A stretch of 64,000 nt of DNA. It comes from Streptomyces sp. NBC_01353. Lineage in GTDB: Bacteria > Actinomycetota > Actinomycetes > Streptomycetales > Streptomycetaceae. This document shows positions 50,747 to 59,839 of the stretch, in pieces; positions within the stretch are counted from its first letter, which is position 1; each line of letters opens with the position of its first letter. The notes below the pieces were generated by a model, which did no database searches, was not told the origin of the DNA, and saw only the letters and a program-made list of their open reading frames with translations. Location of the stretch: positions 1,178,001-1,242,000 of the forward strand of contig NZ_CP108352.1 in NCBI RefSeq assembly GCF_036237275.1, in the 5' to 3' direction. Made by a program: the position numbers and the translations under genes.

Positions 50747-52002
50747 GAGCCGAGGGTCTTGGTGATGCTCTCCGACGCGTCCTTGGCGGCCCGCGCCGGG
50801 TCGGTGCCGGTGAGCACGGCGGTCATGTACTGCTTGATCGGGTTGGTGGCCTCCACGGCCGCCCACTGCGGGGAATTGGGCGTGGCGCGGCCCTGCGCGG
50901 CGCCGGCGGCCATGGCCGCGGTGCCCTCGTCGTCCTGGATCACATGGGCGAGCGAGGTGCGGTTGGGGACGTAACTCATCGTTCTGGCCATCTCCGTCTG
51001 CCACTTCTCACCGGCGAGCGCCTTGACGACCTCGTAGGCGGCGTCGGGGTGGGCGGAGGCTTCGGGGACGATGAGGTCGGAGCCGCCGGTGAAGACCGCG
51101 CCGGGCTTGTCCGCCGTCTTCCCGGGGATCGGGAAGAAGCCGAGCTTGCCCCTGAGTGCCGGATTGCCCTCTTCGACGATCTTCGCTCCGCCGGGTACGG
51201 CGATGATCTGGGCGACGTCGCCCTTGGCGAAGACATCGGCCTGCGGCGGCTTGGCCTCGTCGGAGTCCTTGGGGCCCTTGCCGAGGGCCTGGAGCTGCCG
51301 GTAGAAGTCCATGCCCGCGAGGGCCTGGGGGGTGTCGAGCGCGCCCTTCCACTCCTTGCCGTCTTGCACGGCGAGGTCGCCGCCGTCCTCCCAGATGAAG
51401 CCCGACAGGGTGTACCAGTTCTGTCCGGGGAGGTAGATGCCTTGTGTGGAGCCCTTGTTGAGCTTGGCGGTGACGGTGAGCCACTCGGCGCGGGTCTTCG
51501 GCGGGGCGGTGACGCCGGCCTTGGCGAAGAGCTCCTTGTGGTAGATGACGACACGGTTGGCGGCGTACCAGGGGATGCCGTACTGCTTGCCGTCGACCTT
51601 GCCGGGCTCGGCGAGGCCGGGCAGCCAGTCGGCACCGTTCAGCTCGGCGACCTTGGCGCCGAGGTCGCGGACGCCGCCGCTCGCCGCGTACTGGGCGACC
51701 TGGGTGTTGCCGACCTCGATGACGTCGGGGGCGTCCTTGCTGGCCAGGGCCGCGGTGACCTTCTCGCCGATGCCGTCCCACTCCTGGATCTGGATGTCGA
51801 GGGTGGTGCCCTTGTGCGTCGCCTCGAAGTCGGTGCGGAAGCGGGTGAGGAAGTCGTCGGTGACGCTGTCCTTCATGATCCAGACGGTGACCTTCGCGGC
51901 CCCGTCGGCGTTCGCGGGGTCGTCGGTGGAACCGCAGGCGGTGACACAGAGAGCCAGGGTCGCCATGAGAGCGACAGGGCCGGCGAGGGGGCGGATGTTC
52001 AC
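50743..52002 (-). CDS. Sugar ABC transporter solute-binding lipoprotein 2
   Basis: This 419-residue lipoprotein (lipobox ALCVTAC) shares WIMKDSVTDDFLTRFRTDFE, DVIEVGNTQVAQYA, YGIPWYAANRVVIYHKELF and VFTGGSDLIVPEA with the protein at 44606, the two being near-identical in many blocks. It is the first gene of the permease operon, behind several TGGTC/GACCA sites. GAGG 5 bases before GTG 52002 sets the start; a GTG two codons up is the alternative. Confidence 0.95.
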   Translation of the reverse strand: MNIRPLAGPVALMATLALCVTACGSTDDPANADGAAKVTVWIMKDSVTDDFLTRFRTDFEATHKGTTLDIQIQEWDGIGEKVTAALASKDAPDVIEVGNTQVAQYAASGGVRDLGAKVAELNGADWLPGLAEPGKVDGKQYGIPWYAANRVVIYHKELFAKAGVTAPPKTRAEWLTVTAKLNKGSTQGIYLPGQNWYTLSGFIWEDGGDLAVQDGKEWKGALDTPQALAGMDFYRQLQALGKGPKDSDEAKPPQADVFAKGDVAQIIAVPGGAKIVEEGNPALRGKLGFFPIPGKTADKPGAVFTGGSDLIVPEASAHPDAAYEVVKALAGEKWQTEMARTMSYVPNRTSLAHVIQDDEGTAAMAAGAAQGRATPNSPQWAAVEATNPIKQYMTAVLTGTDPARAAKDASESITKTLGS

Positions 52003-52020
52003 GGGCACCTCGATGGATGG

Positions 52021-52163
52021 TTGACCAATTGGTCAAGTGGTCAGATGCGTGACCAGAAGGTGGCATAGACCAATGTGACCGTCAACCCCTTGAAAAATAT
52101 GCGCTGTTCACCGATTCGATGGAACGGAGGTCTGGTTAGGATGAGGCTTACCAGTTGACCAGT
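52021..52163. promoter_or_regulatory. Divergent control region with repeated GACCA/TGGTC sites
   Basis: It holds a perfect 16-bp palindrome TTGACCAATTGGTCAA (52021-52036), a dre-like pair TGGTC-N8-GACCA (52038-52055), and ACCAGTTGACCA (52150-52161) next to the GntR start. It lies between the solute-binding operon and the GntR genes, so it probably carries both promoters and the operators. Confidence 0.75.
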
Positions 52164-52175
52164 CAGGGAGAGCGC

Positions 52176-52943
52176 ATGAAGGACAGCCCCTCGGGCGGGG
52201 TGCTGAAGAGGGAGCGCGTACGGGAGCATCTGCTGGGTCTGATCGAGACAGGCCGCCCCGGCGAACCGATCCCTTCGGAGCGCACCCTGTGTGCCACGCT
52301 CGGCGTCTCACGCCCCACCCTGCGCGCCGCCGTCGACGAACTCGTCGCGACGGGCGTGCTGGTACGGGAGCACGGGCGCGGCATGTTCGTCGCACCGGCC
52401 AAGATCACCCAGCAACTCGCCCCGGACGACGCGGCCTTCACCGTTCCCCGCGCCTCCGGAAGCTGGTCCAGCACGGTGCTCGAGTCCGCCAGGCTCCGGG
52501 CCGGCGCGCGCATCGGCCGCAAGCTCCGTCTCTCCCCCGCCGCCGAGCTGCTCTACATCGCCCGGCTCCGTCTGGTCGACGGCTCCCCCATGGCGATCGA
52601 GCACCTCCACATCCCGGCGGATCTCGTCCCCTCCGCGCTCACCGCGCAGGAGTTGGAGGCCGGCGACCTGTACGACCATCTCAGGGACCACCACCGCGTC
52701 CATGTCCGGGAGGCGACGCAGTCGATCGAGCCCACCGTCGTCAGCGAGGCGGAGGCGGCCCTCCTGGACGTCCCCGTCCTCTCCCCCGCGCTGCTGATCG
52801 AGCGCCTCACCCTCGACACCTCGGGCCGGCCGGTCGAGTACGTCCACTCGGTGTACCGGGGCGACCGCTACCGGATCGTCTCCCGGCTCGACTTCACCCA
52901 CGACGGCGTCGTGACCTCCTCGACGGCCGGGGATGCATACTGA
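52176..52943 (+). CDS. GntR-family regulator (DasR-like/HutC subfamily) 1
   Basis: This 255-residue regulator has the winged HTH (IPSERTLCATLGVSRPTLRA, VDELVATGVLVREHGRGMFV) and a UTRA effector domain at about 95-250 with the phosphosugar-type end EYVHSVYRGDRYRIVSRL. Together with GACCA sites in front of it and the adjacent solute-binding gene, it resembles DasR-type control by amino-sugar phosphates. The ATG has GGGAG upstream. Confidence 0.95.
   Translation: MKDSPSGGVLKRERVREHLLGLIETGRPGEPIPSERTLCATLGVSRPTLRAAVDELVATGVLVREHGRGMFVAPAKITQQLAPDDAAFTVPRASGSWSSTVLESARLRAGARIGRKLRLSPAAELLYIARLRLVDGSPMAIEHLHIPADLVPSALTAQELEAGDLYDHLRDHHRVHVREATQSIEPTVVSEAEAALLDVPVLSPALLIERLTLDTSGRPVEYVHSVYRGDRYRIVSRLDFTHDGVVTSSTAGDAY
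52281..52412 (+). repeat. Near-identical 132-bp block shared with 53059-53190
   Basis: By eye the two blocks differ at 2 of 132 bases and encode the recognition helix and wing; flanking sequences of the two genes are clearly more diverged. Confidence 0.85.
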
Positions 52944-52974
52944 CCGGCGGACGACAGGCCGGGGAGGGCACGCG

Positions 52975-53739
52975 ATGGAGCTCAAGCGGGAGCGGGTACG
53001 GGAGCATCTGCTGGCCGTGATCGACGGGCGCCGCCCCGGCGACGCCATCCCCTCCGAGCGCACCCTGTGCGCCACGCTCGGCGTCTCACGCCCCACCCTG
53101 CGCGCCGCCGTCGACGAACTCGTCGCGACGGGCGTGCTGGTACGGGAGCACGGACGCGGCATGTTCGTCGCACCGGCCAAGATCACCCAGGAGCTCGTCG
53201 CCGAGGACCACGCGGCGGGCGCGCCCCGGAGCCGCGGCAGCTGGACGAGCACGGTGCTGGAGTTCCGTACCGTACGGGCGGGCGCTCGGATCGGACGGAA
53301 GCTGAAGCTCTCCCCCGCGGCGGAGCTGGTGTACGTGGCGCGGCTGCGGCACGTCGACGGGGCTCCGATCGCCCTGGAGCATCTGCACGTCCCCGCGGAT
53401 CTGGTGCCCGGCCTGACCCCCGCCGACATGGAGAGCGGCTTCTACGCCCATCTGCGAGAGAAGTGCCGCATCCGGACGGCGCACGCCGTCCAGTCGATCG
53501 AGCCGACCGTCCTGAGCGAGGAGGAGGCCGAACTGCTCGGCGTCCCCGTCCTCTCCCCCGCCCTGCTCTTCGACCGGATCACCTCGGACACGGGCGGGCG
53601 GCCGGTGGAGTACGTCCGCTCGCTGTACCGGGGCGACCGCTACCGGATCGTCTCCCGGCTCGCCCTCTCCGACGGCGCCGCCGACCACCCGGCGCCCGAC
53701 GTGTCGCGGACCGGGGCGTGGTGGGGCACGGTGGAGTGA
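52975..53739 (+). CDS. GntR-family regulator (DasR-like) 2
   Basis: This 254-residue regulator is the tandem paralogue of the preceding gene: the same HTH (ERTLCATLGVSRPTLRAAVD, GRGMFVAPAKITQEL), then a UTRA domain ending EYVRSLYRGDRYRIVSRLAL. The first gene ends 31 bases before it. The two share almost all of the HTH nucleotides while the effector domains differ, so they can bind the same DNA but respond to different ligands. GGGGAGGGCACGCG precedes ATG 52975. Confidence 0.95.
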   Translation: MELKRERVREHLLAVIDGRRPGDAIPSERTLCATLGVSRPTLRAAVDELVATGVLVREHGRGMFVAPAKITQELVAEDHAAGAPRSRGSWTSTVLEFRTVRAGARIGRKLKLSPAAELVYVARLRHVDGAPIALEHLHVPADLVPGLTPADMESGFYAHLREKCRIRTAHAVQSIEPTVLSEEEAELLGVPVLSPALLFDRITSDTGGRPVEYVRSLYRGDRYRIVSRLALSDGAADHPAPDVSRTGAWWGTVE

Positions 53740-53772
53740 CCCCCAAGGTCCAAGGAGAGGAGTTCGGCCCCC

Positions 53773-53988
53773 ATGTCGAACCACACCTACCGCGTCACCG
53801 AGATCGTCGGCACCTCCACGGAGAACGTGGACCAGGCCATTCGCAACGGCATCGACCGGGCCTCGCAGAAGCTCCGCGGCCTCGACTGGTTCGAGGTGAC
53901 ACAGGTGCGCGGTCACCTCGTCGACGGGGCGATCGCGCACTACCAGGTCGGGCTGAAGGTCGGCTTCCGGCTGGAGGACGGCGACTGA
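53773..53988 (+). CDS. Dodecin
   Basis: This 71-residue protein has the dodecin pattern: VTEIVGTSTENVDQAIRNGI, a helix, then LDWFEVTQVRGHLVDGAIAH with the flavin-stacking Trp. Dodecins form 12-mers binding FMN or CoA. GGAGAGGAG precedes the ATG. It converges with the HAD gene. Confidence 0.96.
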   Translation: MSNHTYRVTEIVGTSTENVDQAIRNGIDRASQKLRGLDWFEVTQVRGHLVDGAIAHYQVGLKVGFRLEDGD

Positions 53989-53997
53989 CCCGGTCGG

Positions 53998-54486
53998 TCA
54001 GGTCCGGCCCTCCTTCTCCTGGGCGTCCTTGAGAGCCTCCGACGCCGCGGCCCAGCGGGCGCGGACGACCCGGAAGCCGGCGTGTGCGGCCGCGTCGCAG
54101 ACCAGCTCGTCGTCGTCGACCAGCATCCGGATCTCGCGGTCGCGGCCGAGCCGGCGCAGGATCTCCAGCTTGGTGTGGCGCGCGGGACGGAAGTCGCTGT
54201 TGCGGCGCATGTGGATCCTGCCCTCGGGCAGTCCCTGCGCGGCGAGCCAGACGACGGTGTTCTCACGGCAGCGCTCGGGGCGCCCGGTGAGATAGACGAC
54301 CTCGCACTCCTCGGCGGCCTCAAGACACAGGGCCACGCCCTGCGCGAGCGGTGGATCCTGGGGCGCGGCGGCGAAGAAGCCCTTCCAGTCGCGCGGCCGG
54401 CCCTCCAGGAAGTGCTGGCGGTGGGCGGTGCCGGCGAGAGTGTTGTCGAGATCGAAGACGGCCACGGGCCTGCTGATTCGCGTCAC
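53998..54486 (-). CDS. HAD-family phosphatase, polynucleotide kinase-3'-phosphatase-like
   Basis: This 162-residue enzyme has the HAD motif I VAVFDLDNTLAGT, motif II VYLTGRPERCREN (TGR), and the motif IV acidic patch MLVDDDELVCDAA. This family (PHD or LNS2-like small HAD) often has 3'-phosphatase or nucleotidase roles; the substrate is unknown. GTG 54486 is chosen as the first start in this frame; the upstream sequence is not protein-like. Confidence 0.88.
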   Translation of the reverse strand: MTRISRPVAVFDLDNTLAGTAHRQHFLEGRPRDWKGFFAAAPQDPPLAQGVALCLEAAEECEVVYLTGRPERCRENTVVWLAAQGLPEGRIHMRRNSDFRPARHTKLEILRRLGRDREIRMLVDDDELVCDAAAHAGFRVVRARWAAASEALKDAQEKEGRT

Positions 54487-54707
54487 ACGGACAGCGTAGG
54501 CAGTGCGGGGCCGAACGCCGGCGACCGGCCCTCCCGGGCACGCGGGCCGGACGCGGGTGGCAGCGACGCCCCCGGGCCTCGAGGAGCGCGGGCCCGCGGC
54601 ACACACGACGCCCCCATCGCGACGCGGCACACCCGACGCCCCCATCGCGACGCGCCGGTGATCCGCCCGCGCGGGAATCCTCCCCGCGCTGTGACGTTGA
54701 ATCCGTC

Positions 54708-55731
54708 GTGACCCTTTCTCACGACGGCATCCGTCTCTCCGTCCTCGACCGCTCCCGGACCCGGGAGGGCGAGGACGGGTCCGTCGCCCTGCGCGCCACC
54801 GTGGAGCTCGCCCGGGAGGCGGAGGCGCTCGGCTACCACCGGTTCTGGGTCTCGGAGCACCACAGCGTGCCCGGCGTGGCCGGCTCCGCCCCCGCCGTCC
54901 TGGCCGCCGCCGTCGTCGGCGCCACGTCCTCCATCAGGGTCGGCACCGGCGGGGTGATGCTTCCCAACCACCAGCCGATGGTCGTCGCCGAGCAGTTCGG
55001 CGTCCTGGAGTCGCTGTTCCCCGGTCGGATCGACATGGGGCTCGGCCGGCTTCACGGACGGGATCCGGCGGGCGCTCGGCCGGGACAAGGACGACGCCGA
55101 GCGGTTCGGTGAGCAGCTGACCGAGCTGCTCGGCTGGTTCACCGGCACGCAGAGCGCCCACCCGCAGGTGCACGCCCGCCCGGCCGAGGGCCTGCGCGTG
55201 CCGCCGTACGTCCTCGCGACCGGCGAGGGCGCGACGATCGCCGCAGAGGCCGGCCTTCCCATGGTCATCGGGGATCTGCGGGGCCGCGAGCGGATGCTGC
55301 GCGCGATCGACACCTACCGCTCCGCCTTCCGCCCCTCCCCGTGGTCCGAGGAGCCGTATGTCGTCGTCGCGGGCACGGTCGCCGTGGCCGGCACCAAGGA
55401 GGACGCTCGGCGCCTGCTGATCCCGGAGGCGTGGTCACTCGCGTACTCGCGCACCCAGGGCGTGTTCCCACCGCTCCTGCCCGTCGAGCGGATCGAGGAG
55501 CTCACGATGACGGAGAAGCAGCGCGACTTCTTCGAGTCCGGCCTGGAGGGCCATGTGTACGGCACGGAGGAGCAGGTCGCCGACGCGCTGGAGCAGGCGG
55601 TGAAGGAGAGCGGGGCGCAGGAGGTGCTGGTGACGACCAGTTCGTACGATCGCGAGGCGCTGCGCGACTCCTACCGCCGGCTCGCCCGTGTCGCAGGCCT
55701 GAGTACGGGCCTGACCAGGGCAAACGCCTAG
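54708..55731 (+). pseudogene. LLM-class flavin-dependent monooxygenase gene with a frameshift
   Basis: The 5' frame reads RLSVLDRSRTREGEDGSVAL, HRFWVSEHHSVPGVAGSAP and MGLGRLHG, as in luciferase-like monooxygenases, and then leaves sense near 55046. The next frame continues FTDGIRRALGRDKDDAERF, PPYVLATGEGATIAAEAGL and onward. Relatives read GLGRSVGFTDG here, so five bases (tcggtcg-like) seem deleted; adding five makes 342 residues. It may be an assembly error or a dead gene. The cofactor is FMN; the substrate is unknown. Confidence 0.85.
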
Positions 55732-55740
55732 TATCGAGGA

Positions 55741-58095
55741 ATGCACGACAGCTCCGAAGACCACCGTCACGACCCGTACGTCCGCGTCCGCGGCGCCCGC
55801 GAGCACAATCTCGCGGGCGTCGATGTCGACATTCCGCGTGACGCGATCGCCGTCTTCACCGGGGTGTCCGGCTCCGGCAAGTCCTCGCTCGCCTTCGGCA
55901 CGATCTACGCGGAGGCCCAGCGCCGCTACTTCGAGTCGGTCGCACCCTACGCGCGGCGGCTGATCCATCAGGTGGGCGCGCCGAAGGTCGGCGAGATCAC
56001 CGGCCTGCCGCCCGCGGTCTCGCTCGAGCAGCGCCGCTCGTCGCCGAACGCCCGCTCGTCGGTCGGCACGGTCACGACCCTGTCGAACTCGCTGCGGATG
56101 CTGTTCTCCCGCGCCGGCTCGTATCCGGCCGGGGCCGAGCAGCTCGACTCCGACGCGTTCTCGCCGAACACCGCGGCCGGGGCCTGCCCCGCGTGCCACG
56201 GTCTGGGCAGGGTCCACCAGACCAGCGAGGAACTGCTCGTCCCCGATCCGGAGTTGTCGATCAGGGAGGGGGCGATCGCCGCCTGGCCCGGTGCCTGGCA
56301 GGGCAAGAACCTCCGCGACGTCCTCGACACCCTCGGACATGACGTCGACCGGCCGTGGCGGGAGCTGGACGCGCAGGACCGGGAGTGGATCCTCTTCACG
56401 GACGAGCAGCCGGTCGTCACGGTCCATCCGGTACGGGAGGCGGGGCGTATCCAACGCCCGTACCAGGGCACGTACATGAGCGCCCGGCGCTATGTGATGC
56501 ACACCTTCTCCGACTCAAAGAGCGCGACCCTGCGCGCGAAGGCCGAGCGCTTTCTGACCAGCGAGCCGTGCCCGGTGTGCGGCGGCAACAGACTGCGCCC
56601 GGAGGCCCTCGCCGTCACGTTCGCGGGGCGTACGATCGCCGAGCTGGCGTCCCTGCCGCTGACGGCGCTCGCGGCGCTGCTCACGGGGCACGACGGCTCG
56701 GAGACCGCGCGGGTCCTCACCGAGGACCTGCTCGCGCGGATCAGCACGGTGACCGAGCTCGGCCTCGGCTATCTGAGCCTGGACCGCACCACCCCGTCCC
56801 TGTCCAACGGCGAACTCCAACGGCTGCGGCTCGCCACCCAGTTGCGTTCCGGGCTGTTCGGTGTCGTGTACGTCCTCGACGAGCCGTCCGCGGGACTGCA
56901 CCCGGCCGACACCGAGGCGCTCCTGGTGGTCCTGGACCGGCTCAAGGCGTCCGGGAACTCGGTGTTCGTGGTCGAACACCACCTCGACGTGGTGCGCCAC
57001 GCCGACTGGATCGTGGATGTCGGTCCGCGGGCGGGGGTGCACGGCGGCCGGGTGCTGCACAGCGGCCCGCCGCACGAGCTGGCGGGTGTCGAGGAGTCAG
57101 CGACCCGCCGGTTCCTCTTCGACCGCGCGGACGTGGCCGAGCGGGCTGTGCGCGAGCCCGCCGGCTGGCTGCGGACCGGCCCGATCACGCGCCACAACCT
57201 CAAGGGATTGGACACGGCCTTCCCCCTCGGGGTCCTGACGGCGGTGACCGGTGTCTCGGGATCGGGCAAGTCGACGCTGGTGGGCGAGTTGTCGGAGGAA
57301 CTGGCGGGAGTGGAGCGCCTGGTGACGGTCGACCAGAAGCCGATCGGACGGACCCCCCGCTCCAACCTCGCCACGTACACGGGCCTCTTCGACGTCGTAC
57401 GCAAGCTCTTCACAGCCACCGAGGAGGCTCGTGCCCGTGGCTACAAGGCGGGGCGGTTCTCGTTCAACGTGCCCGGCGGGCGCTGCGAGACCTGCCAGGG
57501 CGAGGGGTTCGTCTCGGTCGAGCTGCTCTTCCTGCCGAGTACGTACGCACCCTGCCCGGACTGCCACGGGGCCCGCTACAACCCGGAGACCCTGGAGGTC
57601 CGGCTGCGCGGGCTCACCATCGCCGAGGTGCTCGACCTGACCGTCGAGGCCGCGGCCGGATTCTTCGCCGACACCCCGGCCGCCGCACGCAGCCTGCGCA
57701 CCCTGCTCGACGTCGGCCTCGGCTATCTCCGGCTCGGTCAGCCGGCGACCGAGCTCTCCGGCGGCGAGGCCCAGCGCATCAAACTCGCCTCCGAGCTCCA
57801 GCGGCTGCGCCGCGGCCACACCCTCTACGTCCTGGACGAGCCGACGACCGGCCTGCACCCGGCCGATGTCGAGGTGCTGATGAGCCAGTTGCACGGGCTG
57901 GTCGACGCCGGGCATTCGGTGATCGTCGTCGAGCACGACATGGACGTGGTCGCCACGGCCGACTGGGTGCTCGACCTCGGGCCGGGCGGTGGCGAGGAGG
58001 GCGGCCGGATCGTCGCCGAAGGGCCGCCCGCCGAGGTGGCACGCGTCGCGTCGAGTCGGACGGCGCCGTATCTGGCGGCCCGACTCGACGCGTGA
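55741..58095 (+). CDS. UvrA-like (UvrA2-type) ABC protein
   Basis: This 784-residue protein has the UvrA double ABC layout: Walker A GVSGSGKSSLAFGTI near 40 and GVSGSGKSTLVGELS near 515, zinc clusters CPACHGLG, CPVCGGNRL and CETCQGEGF/CPDCHGARY, signatures LSNGELQRLRLA (first, with Asn for Gly) and LSGGEAQRIKLA. It is about 160 residues shorter than UvrA and lacks the UvrB-binding region, as in UvrA2/DrrC-type proteins that act in drug resistance or repair. The ATG overlaps nothing; 9 bases follow the previous stop. Confidence 0.95.
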   Translation: MHDSSEDHRHDPYVRVRGAREHNLAGVDVDIPRDAIAVFTGVSGSGKSSLAFGTIYAEAQRRYFESVAPYARRLIHQVGAPKVGEITGLPPAVSLEQRRSSPNARSSVGTVTTLSNSLRMLFSRAGSYPAGAEQLDSDAFSPNTAAGACPACHGLGRVHQTSEELLVPDPELSIREGAIAAWPGAWQGKNLRDVLDTLGHDVDRPWRELDAQDREWILFTDEQPVVTVHPVREAGRIQRPYQGTYMSARRYVMHTFSDSKSATLRAKAERFLTSEPCPVCGGNRLRPEALAVTFAGRTIAELASLPLTALAALLTGHDGSETARVLTEDLLARISTVTELGLGYLSLDRTTPSLSNGELQRLRLATQLRSGLFGVVYVLDEPSAGLHPADTEALLVVLDRLKASGNSVFVVEHHLDVVRHADWIVDVGPRAGVHGGRVLHSGPPHELAGVEESATRRFLFDRADVAERAVREPAGWLRTGPITRHNLKGLDTAFPLGVLTAVTGVSGSGKSTLVGELSEELAGVERLVTVDQKPIGRTPRSNLATYTGLFDVVRKLFTATEEARARGYKAGRFSFNVPGGRCETCQGEGFVSVELLFLPSTYAPCPDCHGARYNPETLEVRLRGLTIAEVLDLTVEAAAGFFADTPAAARSLRTLLDVGLGYLRLGQPATELSGGEAQRIKLASELQRLRRGHTLYVLDEPTTGLHPADVEVLMSQLHGLVDAGHSVIVVEHDMDVVATADWVLDLGPGGGEEGGRIVAEGPPAEVARVASSRTAPYLAARLDA

Positions 58096-58108
58096 GACCC
58101 GTCCGCGC

Positions 58109-58657
58109 CTACTTGGGCTCGACGAACTGGACCTCCAGGCTCACCTTGATCACGTCACCGAGGAAGCCGGGGGCGAAGTCGAGCCCGAAGTCGCTGCGCC
58201 GGAACTCTCCGGTGGCGTCGAAGCCCGCGTGCCTGCTGCCGTCCATGGGGACGTCGACAACGCCCCCGAACTCGACGTCGAAGGTGATGGGCCGGGTCAC
58301 CTCGCCGATGGTGAGGTCGCCCTCCAGGGTCCAGTCCTCGCCGGCCCCTGCGATGCGGGTGGAGCGGAAGCTCATCGTCGGTCGCTTCTCCACGTCGAGG
58401 AGGTCCGCTGCGCGCACATGGGCGTCGCGATCGGCGTTGCCGGTGTCGATGGAGGCGAGGGCGACGGTCGCGGTGATGGAGGAGGTGTCGAGGGCGTCGC
58501 CGACGAGGAGTCCGGCCGTGAGCTCGTTGAAGCGGCCGCGCACCTTGGAGATGCCGAGGTGGCGGACGGTGAAGCCGACGGAGGAGTGCAGCGGGTCGAA
58601 GGCCCAGTCGCCGGGGACGAGCGGAAGGACGGTGGTGCTCTGCGATTCGGTGGTCAT
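58109..58657 (-). CDS. YceI-family lipid-binding protein
   Basis: This 182-residue lipocalin-like barrel has the family start WAFDPLHSSVGFTVRHLGIS, VRGRFNELTAGL and GDLTIGEVTRPITFDVEFGG, ending in GFLGDVIKVSLEVQF. It binds isoprenoids such as polyprenyl chains. No signal peptide, so it is cytosolic. It converges with the UvrA-like gene and diverges from the XRE gene. Confidence 0.95.
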   Translation of the reverse strand: MTTESQSTTVLPLVPGDWAFDPLHSSVGFTVRHLGISKVRGRFNELTAGLLVGDALDTSSITATVALASIDTGNADRDAHVRAADLLDVEKRPTMSFRSTRIAGAGEDWTLEGDLTIGEVTRPITFDVEFGGVVDVPMDGSRHAGFDATGEFRRSDFGLDFAPGFLGDVIKVSLEVQFVEPK

Positions 58658-58758
58658 GGGCCCCACGCTGCCGCCTGGCCCGGATGTGAGGAAGGCCGTG
58701 CCGAGGCTGGTAGTGACAGGGCCACCCTCGGCTCGTCCCGCGCTCGTACGATCGGTGG

Positions 58759-59613
58759 ATGAGCGACAACGAACTGGGGGCGTTCCTGCGCGCCCGACGC
58801 GAGGCGATGACTCCCGCGGAGGCCGGGCTTCCGGCGGGCCCGCGGCGGCGGACGCCGGGCCTGCGCCGGACGGAGCTGGCGATGCTGGCCGGGATCAGTA
58901 TCGAGTACCTGGCCCGGCTGGAGCAGGGCCGGGACCGTAATCCGTCCCCGCAGGTCCTGGGCGCGCTCAGTGAGGCGCTGCGGCTGCCGCTGGACGCCCG
59001 GGTGCATCTGCGCAACCTGATGAAGTCGGGCATGCAGCGGCACATGTGCGCGGTGACGCCCGGTCCGGCCCGCGAGGTGCGGGCCACGGTCCGGGCGCTG
59101 CTGGACCGGCTGGGTCCGACGCCGGCCGCGGTGGTGAACATGCTGGGCGAGACCGTGGCGTACACCGACGGCTATGCCCGGCTGGCAGGTCCGGTGGGGC
59201 TGCTGGACGGGGATCCGCCGAACCGTCTGCGTTTCGTGTTCACCGATCCGCGGGCCCGTGAGGTGTTCCCCGACTGGGACCGGGTGGCCGATCAGCAGGT
59301 GGGGGCGCTGTCCTTCGCCGTGACCGGTTCCGATGCGCACATGGCGGAGCTGGCCCAGGAGCTGACGGTGACGGCGGGCCGGGCATTCTCCGACCGGCTG
59401 CGCACACCGGGGCTGCTGCGGGCACGCTCGGGCGTCGACCGGTTCGTCCATCCGGAGGCGGGGGAATTGCGGCTCGCGTACGAGGTGCTGGAGCTTCCGG
59501 AGACCGACGGCCAGCACATGGTGGTGCACCTGCCGGCCGACGAGGCGACGTCGTCGGCGCTCGACGGCCTGATGGGCCGCCGCCCGGGGACCTTGCGCGC
59601 GGTCGGCGGCTGA
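58759..59613 (+). CDS. XRE-family regulator with MmyB-like ligand domain
   Basis: This 284-residue protein has an N-terminal HTH (RRTELAMLAGISIEYLARLE, RDRNPSPQVLGALSEALRL) and a C-terminal MmyB-like domain at about 105-280 (LLDRLGPTPAAVVNMLGETV, RLRTPGLLRARSGVDRFVHP). Relatives bind fatty acids and control single adjacent genes; the YceI gene 101 bases away diverges from it and is the natural target. Confidence 0.95.
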   Translation: MSDNELGAFLRARREAMTPAEAGLPAGPRRRTPGLRRTELAMLAGISIEYLARLEQGRDRNPSPQVLGALSEALRLPLDARVHLRNLMKSGMQRHMCAVTPGPAREVRATVRALLDRLGPTPAAVVNMLGETVAYTDGYARLAGPVGLLDGDPPNRLRFVFTDPRAREVFPDWDRVADQQVGALSFAVTGSDAHMAELAQELTVTAGRAFSDRLRTPGLLRARSGVDRFVHPEAGELRLAYEVLELPETDGQHMVVHLPADEATSSALDGLMGRRPGTLRAVGG

Positions 59614-59658
59614 GCGGGGCGCGACCGTCGGCCGGGGCTGGTGGGCCGGGCGCAGCCG

Positions 59659-59814
59659 TCAGAGGGCGAGGGTGCGCCGGCCCCGGGTGATCTCCTCGCG
59701 GACGTCCGCCTGCGTCGGCTCGTGGTGCGGCACACCCTGCGAGGTGAGCAGTTCCACCAGGCCCGCACCGTCCGCCGGACGCCCCGCCGGGTCGACGGTC
59801 AGCGCCCGTTCCAC
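59659..59814 (-). CDS. Possible small protein (51 aa) behind sdhB
   Basis: A GTG opens a 51-residue frame VERALTVDPAGRPADGAGLV, LLTSQGVPHHEPTQADVREE, ending RGRRTLAL. The composition is protein-like, but the ribosome site (GGAG 3 bases before GTG) is too close. It follows sdhB by 25 bases and may be a small co-transcribed gene or chance. Confidence 0.4.
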   Translation of the reverse strand: MERALTVDPAGRPADGAGLVELLTSQGVPHHEPTQADVREEITRGRRTLAL

Positions 59815-59839
59815 GGCTCCGCCGGCCGGCGCAACGCGC

